DNA from: Tillus elongatus
Taxonomy: Eukaryota; Arthropoda; Insecta; Coleoptera; Cleridae
DNA: 64,000 nt
Direction of reading: 5' to 3'
Assembly (NCBI GenBank): GCA_964006375.1
Contig: OZ023266.1
Location: 66,395,263-66,459,262 of the forward strand
Shown: piece after piece, positions 51,212-63,109 of the stretch
Layout of the letters: each line of letters starts with the position of its first letter
Numbering within the stretch: position 1 is the first letter of the stretch
Made by a program: the position numbers and the translations under genes
Notes under the pieces: model-generated
What the model was told of the DNA's origin: nothing
Databases searched by the model: none
The model's input: only the letters and a program-made list of their open reading frames with translations

Positions 51212-51339
51212 TTGAGGGTGATTGTATGCGTACAGAAGGGGAAGAAAAACCACCAGGACGAAGAGAGCTTCTGCTCCTTCACCAAAAAACATAGGGGGGG
51301 GGTGTTATTCCCCTTGTGCATGCATACAACCACCTTCAA
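51212..51339. repeat. 128 bp inverted-repeat element
   Basis: Left TTGAGGGTGATTGTATGCGT and right ATGCATACAACCACCTTCAA are ~30 bp inverted repeats, both bounded inward by GGGG/CCCC. A fragment occurs at 288-330. Confidence 0.6.
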
Positions 51340-52442
51340 AGCATAAAGCACAAGAAAAATTTCTTGCGAGCTACCCCCAAGAAACTTACGGGACCTGGGG
51401 CAAATATGGGTGTTGTGCGGAGTAGACAGAGTTTACAGGAGGTATTGCTGCAGAACGTGAAAACACATCTTTTGAAAATCCGCCTAAGTGGTTTTTTAGC
51501 ATTTTCCGCCCATATTTCCTCCCCGACCAGCACCCCTATTCATTCTTGATCCCTTAACTTTCTTGGTGGTTGTTGCCATCCAAGGGGGTTCTAAGAATGT
51601 TCCTGAAAAACATATTCTAAAAACCCTCCGTACAGTAAACTGCAAATTTACCGAAATTACATTCCACTTCGTCGCCTATAATGTCTTTTTTGGATAATAT
51701 AGAATACAGCACCAAATTAAATAGGTTTACTTGCATTTTCATGTCTTTTTTATTTTATATTACATAATATGTAAACACAAGATAAGTATAATTAAGGAGG
51801 GGTGGGGGGTCTTAATTACTATTGTAGCAACACGAACCTGAAAAGTGGAAAAGTTATTTAGAGCGCGTTAACAGTCATAACCTTGATTTCATCATCATGT
51901 CACAATAGTACTATGATCATAAAAAATTACTTCTAACTGTATGCACACAAAAATGATTAAACTACATTTATAAAATCTAATAAAAAACAACAGTTTTGTA
52001 ATTGAGATGTGATGAAACGTCAACTCACTGTACCGCAGCATAATATTATTATGTTGCGACTGTACTCGCCCCATGTCGCAATACCATGTGCCTGACATAA
52101 CAAAAATAGGTAGCCACATTATCATATCTCTGTAGTAATTGTATCATGTCTGAAACCTCAATTTAACGCTAAATTTACAATTCGATATTGACACTAAATG
52201 GCATTACCACAGAATGACAAATGACAGCGAATCTCCAGCAGGAACGCAGTCTAACAACATTGTCAGATAGAGTAAATTAGGATTGAAGGGATAAATTATA
52301 AATAATTAGAAATGGGTAATTCAAAATTTGCAGGTATTAAATACAGCTATGGGTTACGGTATTTTTCAACTAACTAATAAAATAAAATTTTATAAAATGT
52401 TTTTTTTTTGTTATACGAAGTCGCGAAAATTTGAGATGTTTA
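51340..52442. other. No gene; block shared with the 388-745 tandem repeat
   Basis: 51625-51760 (AACTGCAAATTTACC..., AATGTCTTTTTTGGATAATA) resembles the end of the tandem repeat at 388-745, and 51545-51570 (CCCTTAACTTTCTTGGTGGT) resembles 238-262. Together with 51212-51339 this suggests an old relation between the two loci. No coding region. Confidence 0.4.
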
Positions 52443-52595
52443 AGCTAGGTTCATACACTCGCGAATTGCGGAATCGCAGCGAAACGCATGCCTACTGGTT
52501 TATTGTAAATAATATCTTAATATTATTTAAAATGGACCAATAGGAATCAGTTTCGCAGTTCGCTTTTCGCAATTCGCGGGTATATGAACCTAGCT
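52443..52595. mobile_element. PIF/Harbinger-like MITE, 153 bp
   Basis: Ends AGCTAGGTTCATACACTCGC and its near complement (GCGGGTATATGAACCTAGCT) are ~50 bp inverted repeats. TTA on both sides (52440-52442, 52596-52598) is the 3 bp target duplication typical of PIF/Harbinger. No coding capacity. Confidence 0.75.
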
Positions 52596-52598
52596 TTA

Positions 52599-53091
52599 TA
52601 CATGAAAGATTTAACTACATAAAATTTCTGAAGATCTGGCATCCCCGGTAAGAAACGTGACATCTTGCAATGACTGTAACTTCCATTGTTTAGATTTTTA
52701 TCTACGATTTATTTAAATAGCATAGCAGTACAGGTTACGTCACCTGTCTTTGTTTAACATTGTAGATATTGGATTACAGAATTTGAAGTGATGACGAGGA
52801 TTATTTTATTATTAATTACAAATAACTTTATTTTTCTTTGATCAAAAGACTTGAAAATTAGTACAAAATCACGTCTATACATGTTCTTTTAAGTTGAAAA
52901 GTTTCGCTTCGATCACTTAAGCAATTTAAAAGATATTGCCTTTTAAAAAATATTTTTTAATTTTTTGTTAAGATAAATTGGGCGTTAAGTTCTGATGAAC
53001 AAACTCATCCAAGCCATTAATAAAATAGGGCTAATTCCCAAATTTGGTCCAAATCAGTGAAGTATTTTTGAGTTATCGGTTGGACACACAC

Positions 53092-53180
<89 letters not shown>
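52599..53180 (+). repeat. TA-core composite repeat, left half, cut by a mariner
   Basis: From about 52980: CTCATCCAAGCCATTAATAA, GAGTTATCGGTTGGACACAC, then (TA)n at 53097-53180. The matching right half resumes at 55628, after the inserted element, so the two halves were one repeat. 52599-52975 is non-coding. Confidence 0.7.
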
Positions 53181-53183
<3 letters not shown>

Positions 53184-55624
53184 GCTGTTTCAAAAAACAT
53201 GCAGCATCGCTCGTGGGGCAATTCCTTACTAAAAAATAAGAAAAAAAGTTCCTGTACACATGGGCCCGGAAACGCATAGATTCCAATATACAGAGAGTTG
53301 AATTTTAATTTTTTTTTAAATTTTTTATAAATAATTTCAAAACCACTGGATTGATTTTAATGAAATTTGGAACTTGAAAGTGTATTATGAAAGTGCATAT
53401 TTTCAAGTGAAAATCTGCTTACAACTGCGTCAGTGGCGTGCGTACGGGGTAACTGTAAAAATTCATTTGGGAAAAAATATGTGCGCCACTGTCTTTTTCC
53501 AATTTTGATACATCAGTTATGAAGCTTATTACATAAGCCACAAAAGCTACCTCTTGGTATTTTTTCGTTCAGGGTATCCCCTAGGAGATATGATTAAATT
53601 TGAAAAAAGGGGCAAAGTACCGATTAGTCGGCGTAATAATAATAATAATATATGCTTACTGCAACCATAAGAATATGAAAAACAAAACATACAGTAAACA
53701 TTACAGCAATAAACGTGCAAATAACTAACCTACGTAAAACTTATTGGTGATAAACATTGAAATGAATATTACAAACATTGATAAAAAATGATAAATAAAA
53801 AATAAAAATAAAAAATGAAAAAAGTAATCGTAAAGACACCATGATTTTTCCAAACTCTTGTTTTTTGTACGTTACTCAATTGACCTTAATAACAAAGCTA
53901 AAGAAAATGTTGAAAGTGACCACCATTAGCGTCGTTACAATTATTTAACCTTCTGCGCAAAGATCTTCTTACTCTTCTGCAAATATTTTGATCTTCTGTA
54001 ATGCTGTCAAATGCATATTCCATTCTTCCCAACAATTCTTCTCGTGTATTTACTGGTGTTTTATACACTATTTCTTTTAAATGACCCCAAAAATAAAAAT
54101 CGAGAGGATTCAGGTCCGGAGATCGAGGTGGCCATGACACCGGACCTCCACGACTAAACCATCGGTGACCGTATGTGTTGGCTAAATATGTTCTTACAAC
54201 TGCTGCAAAATGTGCGGGCGCACAATCATGCTGGAACCACATTGTACCATTTCTCATAAAAAGCGGTAGTAATAACGGCAAATCATTTTGTAAAAAGTTT
54301 AAATATGATTCATGGTCAAGACGATTCGGTAGAACAACAGGACCAATTATGTGATTTTCAATAATAGTAGCCCAAATATTGATGGAAAATTGATACTGCG
54401 AAGTTGCAACTCTTAGAGAGTGTGGGTTTTCATCGGCCCATGTATGTAAATATGTGAAAATTTACGATACCTTTTCGCGTAAATGACGCCTCATCAGTAA
54501 ATAATACACGTTTAGAAAAATTTTGGTCGTGCCTAAGTTTGTTTAAGAACCACTGACAAAACATTACCCTTGGTTGAAAGTCTCTAGGTAGAAGTTCCTG
54601 GACACGTGTAAAATGATAGGGATATAAACTTTGATCCTTCAGAGTTCTGTGAACTGATGATGCCGAAATATTACCCAGTTCGGTGGCAATAATTCTCGTA
54701 CTTGTACTAGGATCACGTTCAACTCTATTTAATATTGCCTCTTCAACTCGTACAGTTCGGCGGTATCTTCTGCGTCCAGAGTCAGCTTTTAAGGGTTTTA
54801 AAGAACCAGTTTCTCTCAAATCTCTTACAATACGTGGGAAAATATTTTTTTCAGGAATTCTTCTTTGCGGATAAGTTTGCTGATAAACTCGCACAGCTTG
54901 TCTAGCATTTTGATTTGTTTGTCCATAAATTAACAACATATCAGTCAAATCCGCTGAAGTGTACTTAATGAAAACCATCTTGAGAGGAGGAAATAATATT
55001 AATGAGCAGCTCAGTATCAACAAATAACTAAAAACGAAAACACTGCACCGTATCAAAATTTAAAGAATAGCACGAAAACTCTTTTGACGCCTACAGAGCA
55101 CTTCAAAATTGTAGAATTTAGAGAACTGTCAAAAATTATAGTTTCATGGCACTTTACGATTACTGTTTTCATTACTCCAACGAATCGGTATTTTGCCCCT
55201 TTTTATAAAATTAAACATATCTCCTAGGGGATACCCTGAACGAAAAAATACCAAGAGGCAGCTTTTGTGGCTTATGTAATAAGCTTCATAACTGATGTAT
55301 CAAAATTGGAAAAAGACAGTGGCGCACATATTTTTCCCCAAATGAATTTTTACAGTTACCCCGTACGCACGCCACTGACGCAGTTGTAGGCAGATTTTCA
55401 CTTGAAAATATGCACTTTCATAATACACTTTCAAGTTCCAAGTTTCATTAAAATCAATCCAGTGGTTTTGAAATTATTTATAAAAAATTTAAAAAAATAT
55501 TTTAATTCAACTCCCTGTATATTGGAAACTATGCGTTTCCGGGCCCATGTGCACAGGAACTTTTTTTTTAATTTTTTAGTAAGAAATTGCCCCACGAGCG
55601 ATGGTGCATGTTTTTTGAAACAGC

Positions 55625-55627
<3 letters not shown>
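53181..55627 (-). mobile_element. Complete Tc1/mariner-superfamily transposon with ~445 bp TIRs
   Basis: It starts CAGGCTGTTTCAAAAAACAT and ends with the complement (...TTTTTTGAAACAGCCTG). TA flanks both sides, set in (TA)n. The arms are 53181-53626 and 55185-55627, ~445 bp and nearly identical (GGGATACCCTGAACGAAAAA, CGTACGCACGCCACTGACGC and others). They surround a single minus-strand transposase gene. Long, well-matched arms and one visible frameshift indicate a young insertion. Confidence 0.9.
53898..54978 (-). pseudogene. Tc1/mariner-type transposase with one frameshift
   Basis: Start MVFIKYTSADLTDMLLIYGQ at 54978; an upstream in-frame Met at 55056 is less likely. The N-terminal HTH part includes IPEKNIFPRIVRDLRETGSL and GRRRYRRTVRVEEAIL. 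First Asp: VLFTDEASF. At about 54443 one extra base breaks the frame; the other frame continues WADENPHSLRVAT, INIWATIIENHIIGPVVLPN. Second Asp: HDCAPAHF. Third Asp: SPDLNPLDFYFWGHLK, with 36 residues between the last two by my count. It ends GGHFQHFL. About 359 codons, intact apart from the single frameshift. Confidence 0.88.
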
Positions 55628-55699
<72 letters not shown>

Positions 55700-55815
55700 T
55701 TTTAAGTGACCCTGGATATGGCTTCCAAGGGTCCTAATTCGCGCTTATTTCATTAACATTTTCGAAAGTCGATACCTATCCCTTAGTGAATTTTCTTAAT
55801 GAAAATTCACTAATT
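55628..55815 (+). repeat. TA-core composite repeat, right half
   Basis: A (TA)n tract (55628-55695), then AAGTGACCCTGGATATGGCT, GGGTCCTAATTCGCGCTTAT and the palindrome AGTGAATTTTCTTAATGAAAATTCACTAA, ending ~55812. It completes the half at 52980-53180. Confidence 0.78.
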
Positions 55816-56611
55816 AAATGCTGTTGGTAAGCGTATCACTTGAGAACGGCTGGACCGATTTGGCTAATTTTATTTTTAAAATGTTCATAGTAGTCTTAAT
55901 AAGGTTTTTAGGGAAAGAAGAATGGGAAAAGTAGCCTGGAAAATTGCCACTCCAATTATAATTTCTTCTCATATTTGTTTATTCTGGTTACTGACCACAG
56001 ATAAAGAACCATTAGAGTGGTTTTAGTAAGGTCTATCTCAGTAAAAGAATGAGATAAACTATTTCTCTTGAATAATGCATAATGTGGTAATGAAATAATA
56101 TATAACTGTGTAGTAACTATAAAATAATCGCGATTAGGATTGACGGAACAAGGTGAACTTGACTTACAATAGCACACACATGCAACTGTGGGATTTTTTA
56201 CAGTGGAATGCAACAATTGTGAGAAAAGAGATTATCCTATTAAAACGTTAAATAGTAAATAGTCACAAGAACGATGAACGTGGAAGTCGTAGATGAAATT
56301 CCAGCAAGTTGCGAAGAGACTGGGTGTATCCAATTTCTATAGAAACAAATATTTCCTAGGTGTTTCTAGTTTTAGGTATAGGTAATGGGTTATTTATGTA
56401 TAAGTTGTGACATTTTCTTATCACACATAATTATGATACAGGTGTTTGATAAGCTTGTTATACAGATAAATGAAAAACTATGATGTTTTTGAATTAGGCG
56501 TTGTAAGCGGTTCACACCAGTCAGAAGTAAAGCAGTCTTATGTCTCAAGTGATGTTTACGAAATTTCGGAAAATATTGTTCTTGACACACAAAAGACTCC
56601 AGTAAAATGTG
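55816..56611. other. No recognisable gene
   Basis: AT-rich sequence up to the hAT target site. Short frames on the minus strand (55956-56216, 56390-56674) show no family features. Confidence 0.4.
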
Positions 56612-56619
56612 CCTATATC

Positions 56620-59192
56620 CAGTGGCGGCGTAGCATAGGTTGGCGCCTATTGAGCACCCCCAAAATAAAACCACAAATCAAATACTAAACGTGCTTACGT
56701 GACTTTATTTTGCTAAAATATTCGATCACATTATCAAAATTTACTTTCCTGTCCTTTTCAATGGACAATATCGAAAGATTGGTAAGTCGCGCTTGGCTCA
56801 CTGTGGATCTTAAGTAAGATTTTATGAATTTTAATTTTGAGAAACTTCTTTCACAAGAAGCCACCGAAATACAAATAGTAAAAAAAAACTTAGACACAGC
56901 GCTAGACTCGGAACAGACTCAGAATAGTCCCATTGTACAATTAATTTCAGAAGCTCCAAAGGTAGTTCATTGGACCGCTTCTTGGAAAGAAATGCTAGCG
57001 ACTTGTAAGTTGCGCCTCAGTCGTAAAATCTCCACAATAATGTCCTCTGCAGAAAGTTCATCGTAGATTTTTGTCAGATTTGGAACTATACCTCGAAGTT
57101 GTTCTTCTGTTCACGTAAGCAGAGTTTAAGGCTGAACAACACCAAATGTTATGAGACTCTCATCCATTGCCTTGTAACGATGGTCTAGTTCTGCGTAAAA
57201 TCTGTCAACACATTCTGTGCAGCTCTTCTGGCAATGTTAGTCCAGCGCCCTGGGCCATTTCTCCTGGCATAAGGTTTCGAAATCTCCCCCTTCCTCTTCT
57301 TTCAATCAAAATATCTAAGTCCTCAAAGTTCGTCTGCAGTCTCTCCAGCTATATTGGGAAGAAACCTAGAAATGATTCCTTTACCTCAACTTGATCGTCT
57401 TCAATATGAACATATCTGATTATATAACTCATCTGATCAACATGTGATATGTCTGGAGTGCTATCAAAAAGAATTTCCGAAATATTTTGCTTTTCTTATG
57501 TCGTCCACAATGTTATTTTTCACCTCTTTCCCCAAAAGGCTGATAAACTTATTTTGAATGACTTTGGATAAATAAGAATCTACCCGTTTCCTTTTTGCAC
57601 AGGCGATAGCATGTTCAATTCTTAGCATATGCTCTTTTAGCACTGGGTCATATTTCGACGATAGATTAACTAATTCTAAAAAATTCCCTCTATTGTATGA
57701 TGAAACCTCCTTTCTATGCCCTCTAAGAGGAAGATTTTGGCGTGTCAGGAAAATAATAAGATCTAAAAGCCGACTCAAAATGTCACGCCACTTCTTTTTT
57801 TCTTGGTGTAAAACCATTAGATGTTTATGGTCGATAGTTTTTTGCAGCCTCAATCCATTTTACAAAATTTTTCATTTATCAAAACAGGACAGATGGTTCT
57901 CAGAATTCTCGTGTTCAGACACTTTAGGATTTAGTTTCCATCATGAGTTAAACCCGTTGGCAAAACTCTGATGTTTTGTTTCATGATGCGTACAGTTTGC
58001 AGCAAAAACAGTATAAACTGTTTTTTGTTGGCGAGTATACCATCCATTTTCTGAGTACTTTTGCTCCATTTGGTAACGCTTTATAAAACCATTCTGAATT
58101 GAAATGTCGGCTCTTTCCTTTTATTTTATCTCCGGATTTTTGGACAGTATCTAAAAATGGACCTTCTCTATTTATATAGGGTTCACTTCCCGTTTTAACA
58201 GTTTCCACTCTCAAATCATCAGGCATTGGTGTTGGCCAAGTAGTAACATCGAAACGAGTTGTGTCATGTAACTCTTCTTTATCGTTTTCAATTTGCTCTG
58301 ATTCTTCTGCATTGTCGCTATGCCGTCCTTTTCCTTGGTCATATTCTTCTTGATGTTCATATTCTCCACCTTGTCTTTCGGCATGTATGTCAGGCTTTCT
58401 TCCAGCGTCCCTCCATCCAATGCCTTTTGGCACTGTCTTTCTACACCATCTGTTTCATCAAGAATGTCACTTTCAACACTTTGCTGTGTTGTATTTGATA
58501 CCAGACAAGCCGAAGGTGCTACATACTTCAAAATTGATCCAGATAACGATTCGCGCGCAAGTTCTTTTGATTTCTTTTTATGATTGATAAATAAATACTC
58601 GTTAACTGTTAACTTTGGCAGTCCTTTTTCTTGCTCAATTTTGTATCATACTACAGTAGAAGTAAGACAACCAGAATAACCGTTATTCGCTCCGTGCGTG
58701 ACAGCAGCGCCACGTTATGTATATTGACAATATAACTTAATGGGACTAGGCAATTAATAATTTTAATTTTTGGTTTTAATGAAATTGTATAGATCTATGA
58801 ACAAGTAAAAAGTTTTATTTATTCTTATTATATATTTTTATTAGTTCATCTAAAAAAAGTGAAAATTATCAATAAAAAAATAGCTTAAAACTCAGTGAAA
58901 ATTTGGTTACGTAATGTCAAAGTGTAAAAAAAACTACCATTAAATAATAATAATCCTGAAGCTAGCGGACACAACAACTTTTGGAATTTTTTACAACATA
59001 TAAATTCATTTAAAAAAAAAGAAATTAGAAATATGCACATAAAGAAAATTAATAAAATAATAGGTGCAATTTAAAAAAAATTAATTTATCGTGGCTGGTT
59101 ACTAAGCTACGCGAGTGAGTTGTCACCAGGTTGTCACCCCTTGGTGCTTGGCACCCGGGGCGGACCGCCCCCTCCCCTTTACGCCGCCACTG
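56620..59192 (-). mobile_element. hAT transposon (ZMYM1-type), full length but decayed
   Basis: Terminal inverted repeats CAGTGGCGGCGTA at 56620 and its complement ending 59192 match over 13 bp. An 8 bp target duplication CCTATATC / CCTATATT lies at 56612-56619 and 59193-59200. Length 2,573 bp. The minus-strand transposase relic fills 56690-58620, leaving ~570 bp of non-coding sequence at the gene's 5' side. Confidence 0.88.
56690..58620 (-). pseudogene. hAT transposase with TTF zinc finger, broken
   Basis: In order on the minus strand: N-terminus PKLTVNEYLFINHKKKSKEL (~58610) in one frame. A TTF-type zinc finger SRHFNSEWFYKALPNG, RKWMVYSPTKNSLYCFCCKL (58130-57985) follows in another. Then HQEKKKWRDILSRLLDLIIF, RQNLPLRGHRKE and NRGNFLELVNLSSKYDPVLK (57830-57640), diagnostic of ZMYM1-like hAT transposases. 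A heavily broken ~570 bp stretch where most of the catalytic core should be precedes the C-terminal dimerisation block ISVASCERSFSKLKFIKSYL (56890-56830). It is shorter than intact relatives, so part of the core is deleted. Confidence 0.85.
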
Positions 59193-59341
59193 CCTATATT
59201 ACGACTGGAAGGCGCACATTGCGCTGTGTTAGTGAGGCTTATTACCCTTGGCTAGAAGAGCGCCTCTGCAAAGAAGGAAATGTTCTTAACTTCTTAACTA
59301 TTATTATCATTTACAAAGGATCTGCATTGCTGCCGGCTAGC

Positions 59342-60000
59342 CTATTGTGTCCCCCAGCTTTTCATTTCCTCCCTTAAGATACCCGTTGCGCTTACAAAGT
59401 GAAGTATTATCCTGTAGTGAGTAATATTTAATGTTGCTAAGATCATTTTTGCAACCCCTAATAAGTTGAGCCGTGCTTCTGTAAATTCCTCCATATGGTC
59501 TATTATGCGTAGATGAGTTTTTGTCTCTTCTACACATCTTTCACATATAGGGTCATACTTAATTCCCATTGTACATGGGTGTTTCTTCATTTGACAGTGA
59601 CCAGTTATCAGTTTTTCCAAAAGTTTTAATTCTTTCCTGTTAATTTTAGCAGATCTTTTGCTCGTTAGCTGAATGGTTCTCCCCGCAAGGCTTTCGGCTG
59701 TGTCTCTGTACAGAAACCCCATTCAAGTGTTCCAGATGCCATCGTTGCAAAAATCATCCGATTTATTGCCCTGCAGTTTCATATGAAATTCCACAATATG
59801 GTTCTCGCCCATTTAAGTGCTTTACTTCCTTGCCCTTACGACCTGGTCAGCTACATCGTTGCCCTCTTTATTGGCAAGCGCAGGTACCCATATCGTAACG
59901 GTATTGTTTTCCGTTAGCTAGATGAGGTTGCAGATTCAACTGAGCACTAAGTTTAACCTTGCCTCCTGCGCCCCCGGTGCTTCTAAGGCTGCTTGGTTAT
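59342..60000 (-). mobile_element. RNase H-bearing non-LTR retrotransposon remnant
   Basis: The minus strand from ~60000 gives TDNQAALEAPGAQEARL and ENNTVTIWVPALANKEGNDV-ADQ, the later RNase H motifs. It then gives LITGHCQMKKHPCTMGIKYD with CERCVEETKTHL, the Cys-His block that follows RNase H in I/R1-type elements. Stops and frame changes separate the parts. RT and the 5' part are absent. This is a different LINE lineage from the one at 10430. Confidence 0.72.
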
Positions 60001-60862
60001 CAGTGGCAAACTTCAAAAGATGCTAAAATTTGATATAGCTAGACGAGTAATACCTGGCGGCACTTCTTGGGACATATTCAAGCAAGGCTCCATTGCATTT
60101 AAGTTTCGGCTACAAGACAGATCTAGTGAACACCAAGATAGTTTTACATAGGGCTGGTACGAAATAACGCAGGTTTTGTAGATGCAACATGAACACTTAA
60201 ACAAGCAAAACATACACGATTATCTAAAAACAGACGATGACGACGAAATATTGCTATTGATGTTCACGCTTAGATCAGAGTGCGATTGAACAGAGACAAT
60301 AACTGGTCCCTTTATGATATTAGTGTGATGGGGATTCATTTTTCCAATATGAGGCATCTCTCATATGTTGATATTAAATGGTTTAAGCTACTGAAGACAC
60401 AATTGACAGATAACAGACAAATGTTTCTGAAGACTCGCGTAATCTATCAAAGGATATGTATAAATCTGCATGTAATCTACCGAAAATAAACTTTCAGAAG
60501 CAGAAGATAGAGCTTCCGATCAGATGCGCAAAAAGAAAATTATAGGGCCCAGAGCTAATCCTCGTGGGACACCGCTGTTAATTAAAGCTGCTCGAGACAG
60601 ATAGGATTAGATTCTCATTTGAAGAGTTACAACATTTATAAGACTAGCGTATAGATGAAAACGGTCGTTTATTTGAAATCAATAAATTGATTTGTTGGAT
60701 GCATTTTGGCTATTTTATGAGACGTATTATATCTTCGCCTCAATAACAAAATTTTTGAATGATGGTGAAGATATTTCTTCGCGTCTAGTCTCGCTTTGAT
60801 TCAGGTTAGATAGGAGACAGGAACAGTTTAACAGGTAATAAAATCAGATAAAATAAGATATA
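60001..60862. other. No recognisable gene
   Basis: AT-rich. 60530-60580 (AGAGCTAATCCTCGTGGGAC) and nearby could be further LINE decay. 60676-60745 is repeated at 62271-62340. Confidence 0.35.
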
Positions 60863-61971
60863 CAGAGTGTCCCAATTTATAGTAGCAGGAATTTAACAGT
60901 CAATAGAATAGATCATTTTAAGACAAAACGTTCTTATAAAGATAACCTCTAATTAGGTTTCGAACGGAGATACAGGGTGTTGAAATTTAATATTTTTGAA
61001 CAATCTTTTACAATATCTTTGGAACGGAGTGAGATATTTGCATGCAATTCCGTACACGTTCGATGTAGACTGACATTGTTATTCGGTGGTGTTCTTGTTT
61101 CAAATGATATACTGGGTGTTACTTTTCCTGGTTCCGCAGACTATTTGAAATAATAGAACTTCTTTGACATACGCCACTGACCTTTTATAATACCCCTTTC
61201 TCAAAGAACATTTTTGTTTCCTTGTAGTTTTATTCTGTCTTGAGCGGTTATCGAAATATTATTACTGTTTGAAGTATTTTTTTAAAACTTCAACTGTTTA
61301 TATGAACTTTTTTTTCAAAATGATCTGTTCTATTGACTGCTGAAATCCTACTACTACTTACTAAGGGAAATACACCGTGTTGAAATTTATTGTAACTTTT
61401 TTTTTTTTCAAAATTTCAACACCCTGTATTTCTCTTAGGAACTAGTAGTAAGACTTTAACAATCGATATAACAGATCATTTTGAAAAAAAAAGTTTATAT
61501 AAACATAACCTATAATTAGCTTCCTAAGGGAGATACGGGGTGTAAACTAGTAATATTTCAACAACCGCTCAAGATAGCATAAAACTACAGGGAACCAAAA
61601 ATGTTTCTAAGAGCTTTTTCTATTGTTCTTTGAGAAAGGGGTATTATAAAAGGCCGGCGGCGTACGTGAAAGAAGTTATATTATATCAAATAGTCTACAG
61701 AAAGAACCCGGAAAAGTAACACCCAGTATATCATTTGGGACCAGAATACCACCGAATAACCTAAATCTACATAGAACGTATACGGAATTGCATGCAAATA
61801 TCTCGCTCCGTTTCAAAGATATTGTAAAAGATTTTTCAAAAATATTAAATTTCAACACCCTGTATCTCCGTTAGGAAGCAAACTAGAGGTTATGTTTATA
61901 TGAACTTTTTGTCTTAGAATGATCTGTTCTAGTGACTGTTAAAGTCCTGCTACTATAAACTGGGACATCTG
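60863..61971. mobile_element. Large fold-back element, TA target, ~375 bp arms
   Basis: Ends CAGAGTGTCCCAATTTATAG and CTATAAACTGGGACATCTG are inverted repeats flanked by TA (60861-60862, 61972-61973). The arms 60863-61235 and 61590-61971 pair along most of their length (AGATACAGGGTGTTGAAATT, TTGCATGCAATTCCGTA, ACTGGGTGTTACTTTTCC). The centre itself contains inverted pieces of the same units (61310-61345 with 61470-61500; 61380 with 61430), so the whole is a nested palindrome. No transposase. Confidence 0.82.
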
Positions 61972-61973
61972 TA

Positions 61974-62738
61974 TATCCGCTGTCCTAACAGCGTTATAAA
62001 GAAATGTGAGGAAGGAAGAGGTATCTGATGATTTTTTGATGTTGCTGATCATGCTGGCGCAATTGCAGTGTATTTTTAGCGTGATCGGGAGAGTCGCGGA
62101 TGACAGAACAAGGAGTGAGAGGTCATAGATTGGCAATGCAGGAACCCGTTCTAACGTAAGAAGACATGAGAGAGTACGTTGCAAGGCCGTTGCCGTTTGC
62201 CGTTGAAGAAATCAGCAGGTATTTCTAAACTGTGTTGCCAAATTGTTCAGGTAACAGTTTCATGACTTTTAAAATAAATGGATTTGGTGGATGGATTTTG
62301 GCCATTATATGAGACGTATTAAATCTCGTCGAGGTACAATACCTATGATCATCAAAACGCATCTAAAAGTGACTAAATGTAAGCAGGCTTCAATGTACCA
62401 GCAGAAGAATCGCAAGCAGCGACACTGAAAAGCTTCAGCAAGAGGAAAACTGGCGTGTGTCCTTTATGACGGTCAAAATACAAAGACTTTTATATTTCCG
62501 TCGCTTGGTGAGAGCCAAGTGGTACTAGCGCCAACAAATTACCAATCATTGGCTGGTTTGTTCTCTAGAGCCTGTATGATTAGCACTTTGTGTCCATCGC
62601 GGTGGTGGTGGGAACATACCTACAGGGATGTAACTATTTGCGACTCATCTCACTGGGTACGTTCTTAGATATATATCTATTTCATTCGGCGTTAATTAGA
62701 AGTAAACATTGTAGAGCAAATTATTAAAGAAAATAATA
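61974..62738. other. No recognisable gene; direct repeat
   Basis: 62271-62340 (ATGGATTTTGGCCATTATAT, GAGACGTATTAAATCT) repeats 60676-60745 in direct orientation at about 80% identity by eye. Otherwise non-coding. Confidence 0.4.
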
Positions 62739-62744
62739 TTACAT

Positions 62745-62935
62745 ACTTGCAACAAAATTGCCGCTATAGTCTTTATTGAATTGAAGAGGACAGGCAAAGG
62801 TAGATGTACATATCCAGTCGTCATCATCAGAGTGTAAAGGCAATGCCTCTGTTTTTGCATCCATGACCTTTGTCTTGGTAAGTTTTTTCATACACAAATA
62901 CACAATGTTAGAGCGTCCACAGCTCAATGTTAGTG
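62745..62935 (-). other. Possible exon, unknown protein
   Basis: A minus-strand open stretch reads LTKTKVMDAKTEALPLHSDD, then DDWICTSTFACPLQFNKDYS, and meets a donor-like GTATGT at about 62748 (TTGCAA|GTATGT). Composition is more protein-like than most frames here. No acceptor, start or family was recognised; it may be chance. Confidence 0.2.
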
Positions 62936-63109
62936 ACTGAGAGGGAAATGGTCCGAACCAAGGAATGAATTGCTTCCTGCCGCACCACCCTCACTTCCAT
63001 AATAACCATTCCAAAAACACTTGAATTCTATACTCCAGCCTGTATTAATATTGCAATCCTATCCTGTCTTTGGCTTGTCCTCATTACTTTTATCTTTAGC
63101 AAATTTCAT

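Noticed and set aside
58259..58587. Three overlapping plus-strand frames
   Set aside because: They are antisense to the hAT transposase relic, whose zinc finger and ZMYM1-like blocks are on the minus strand.
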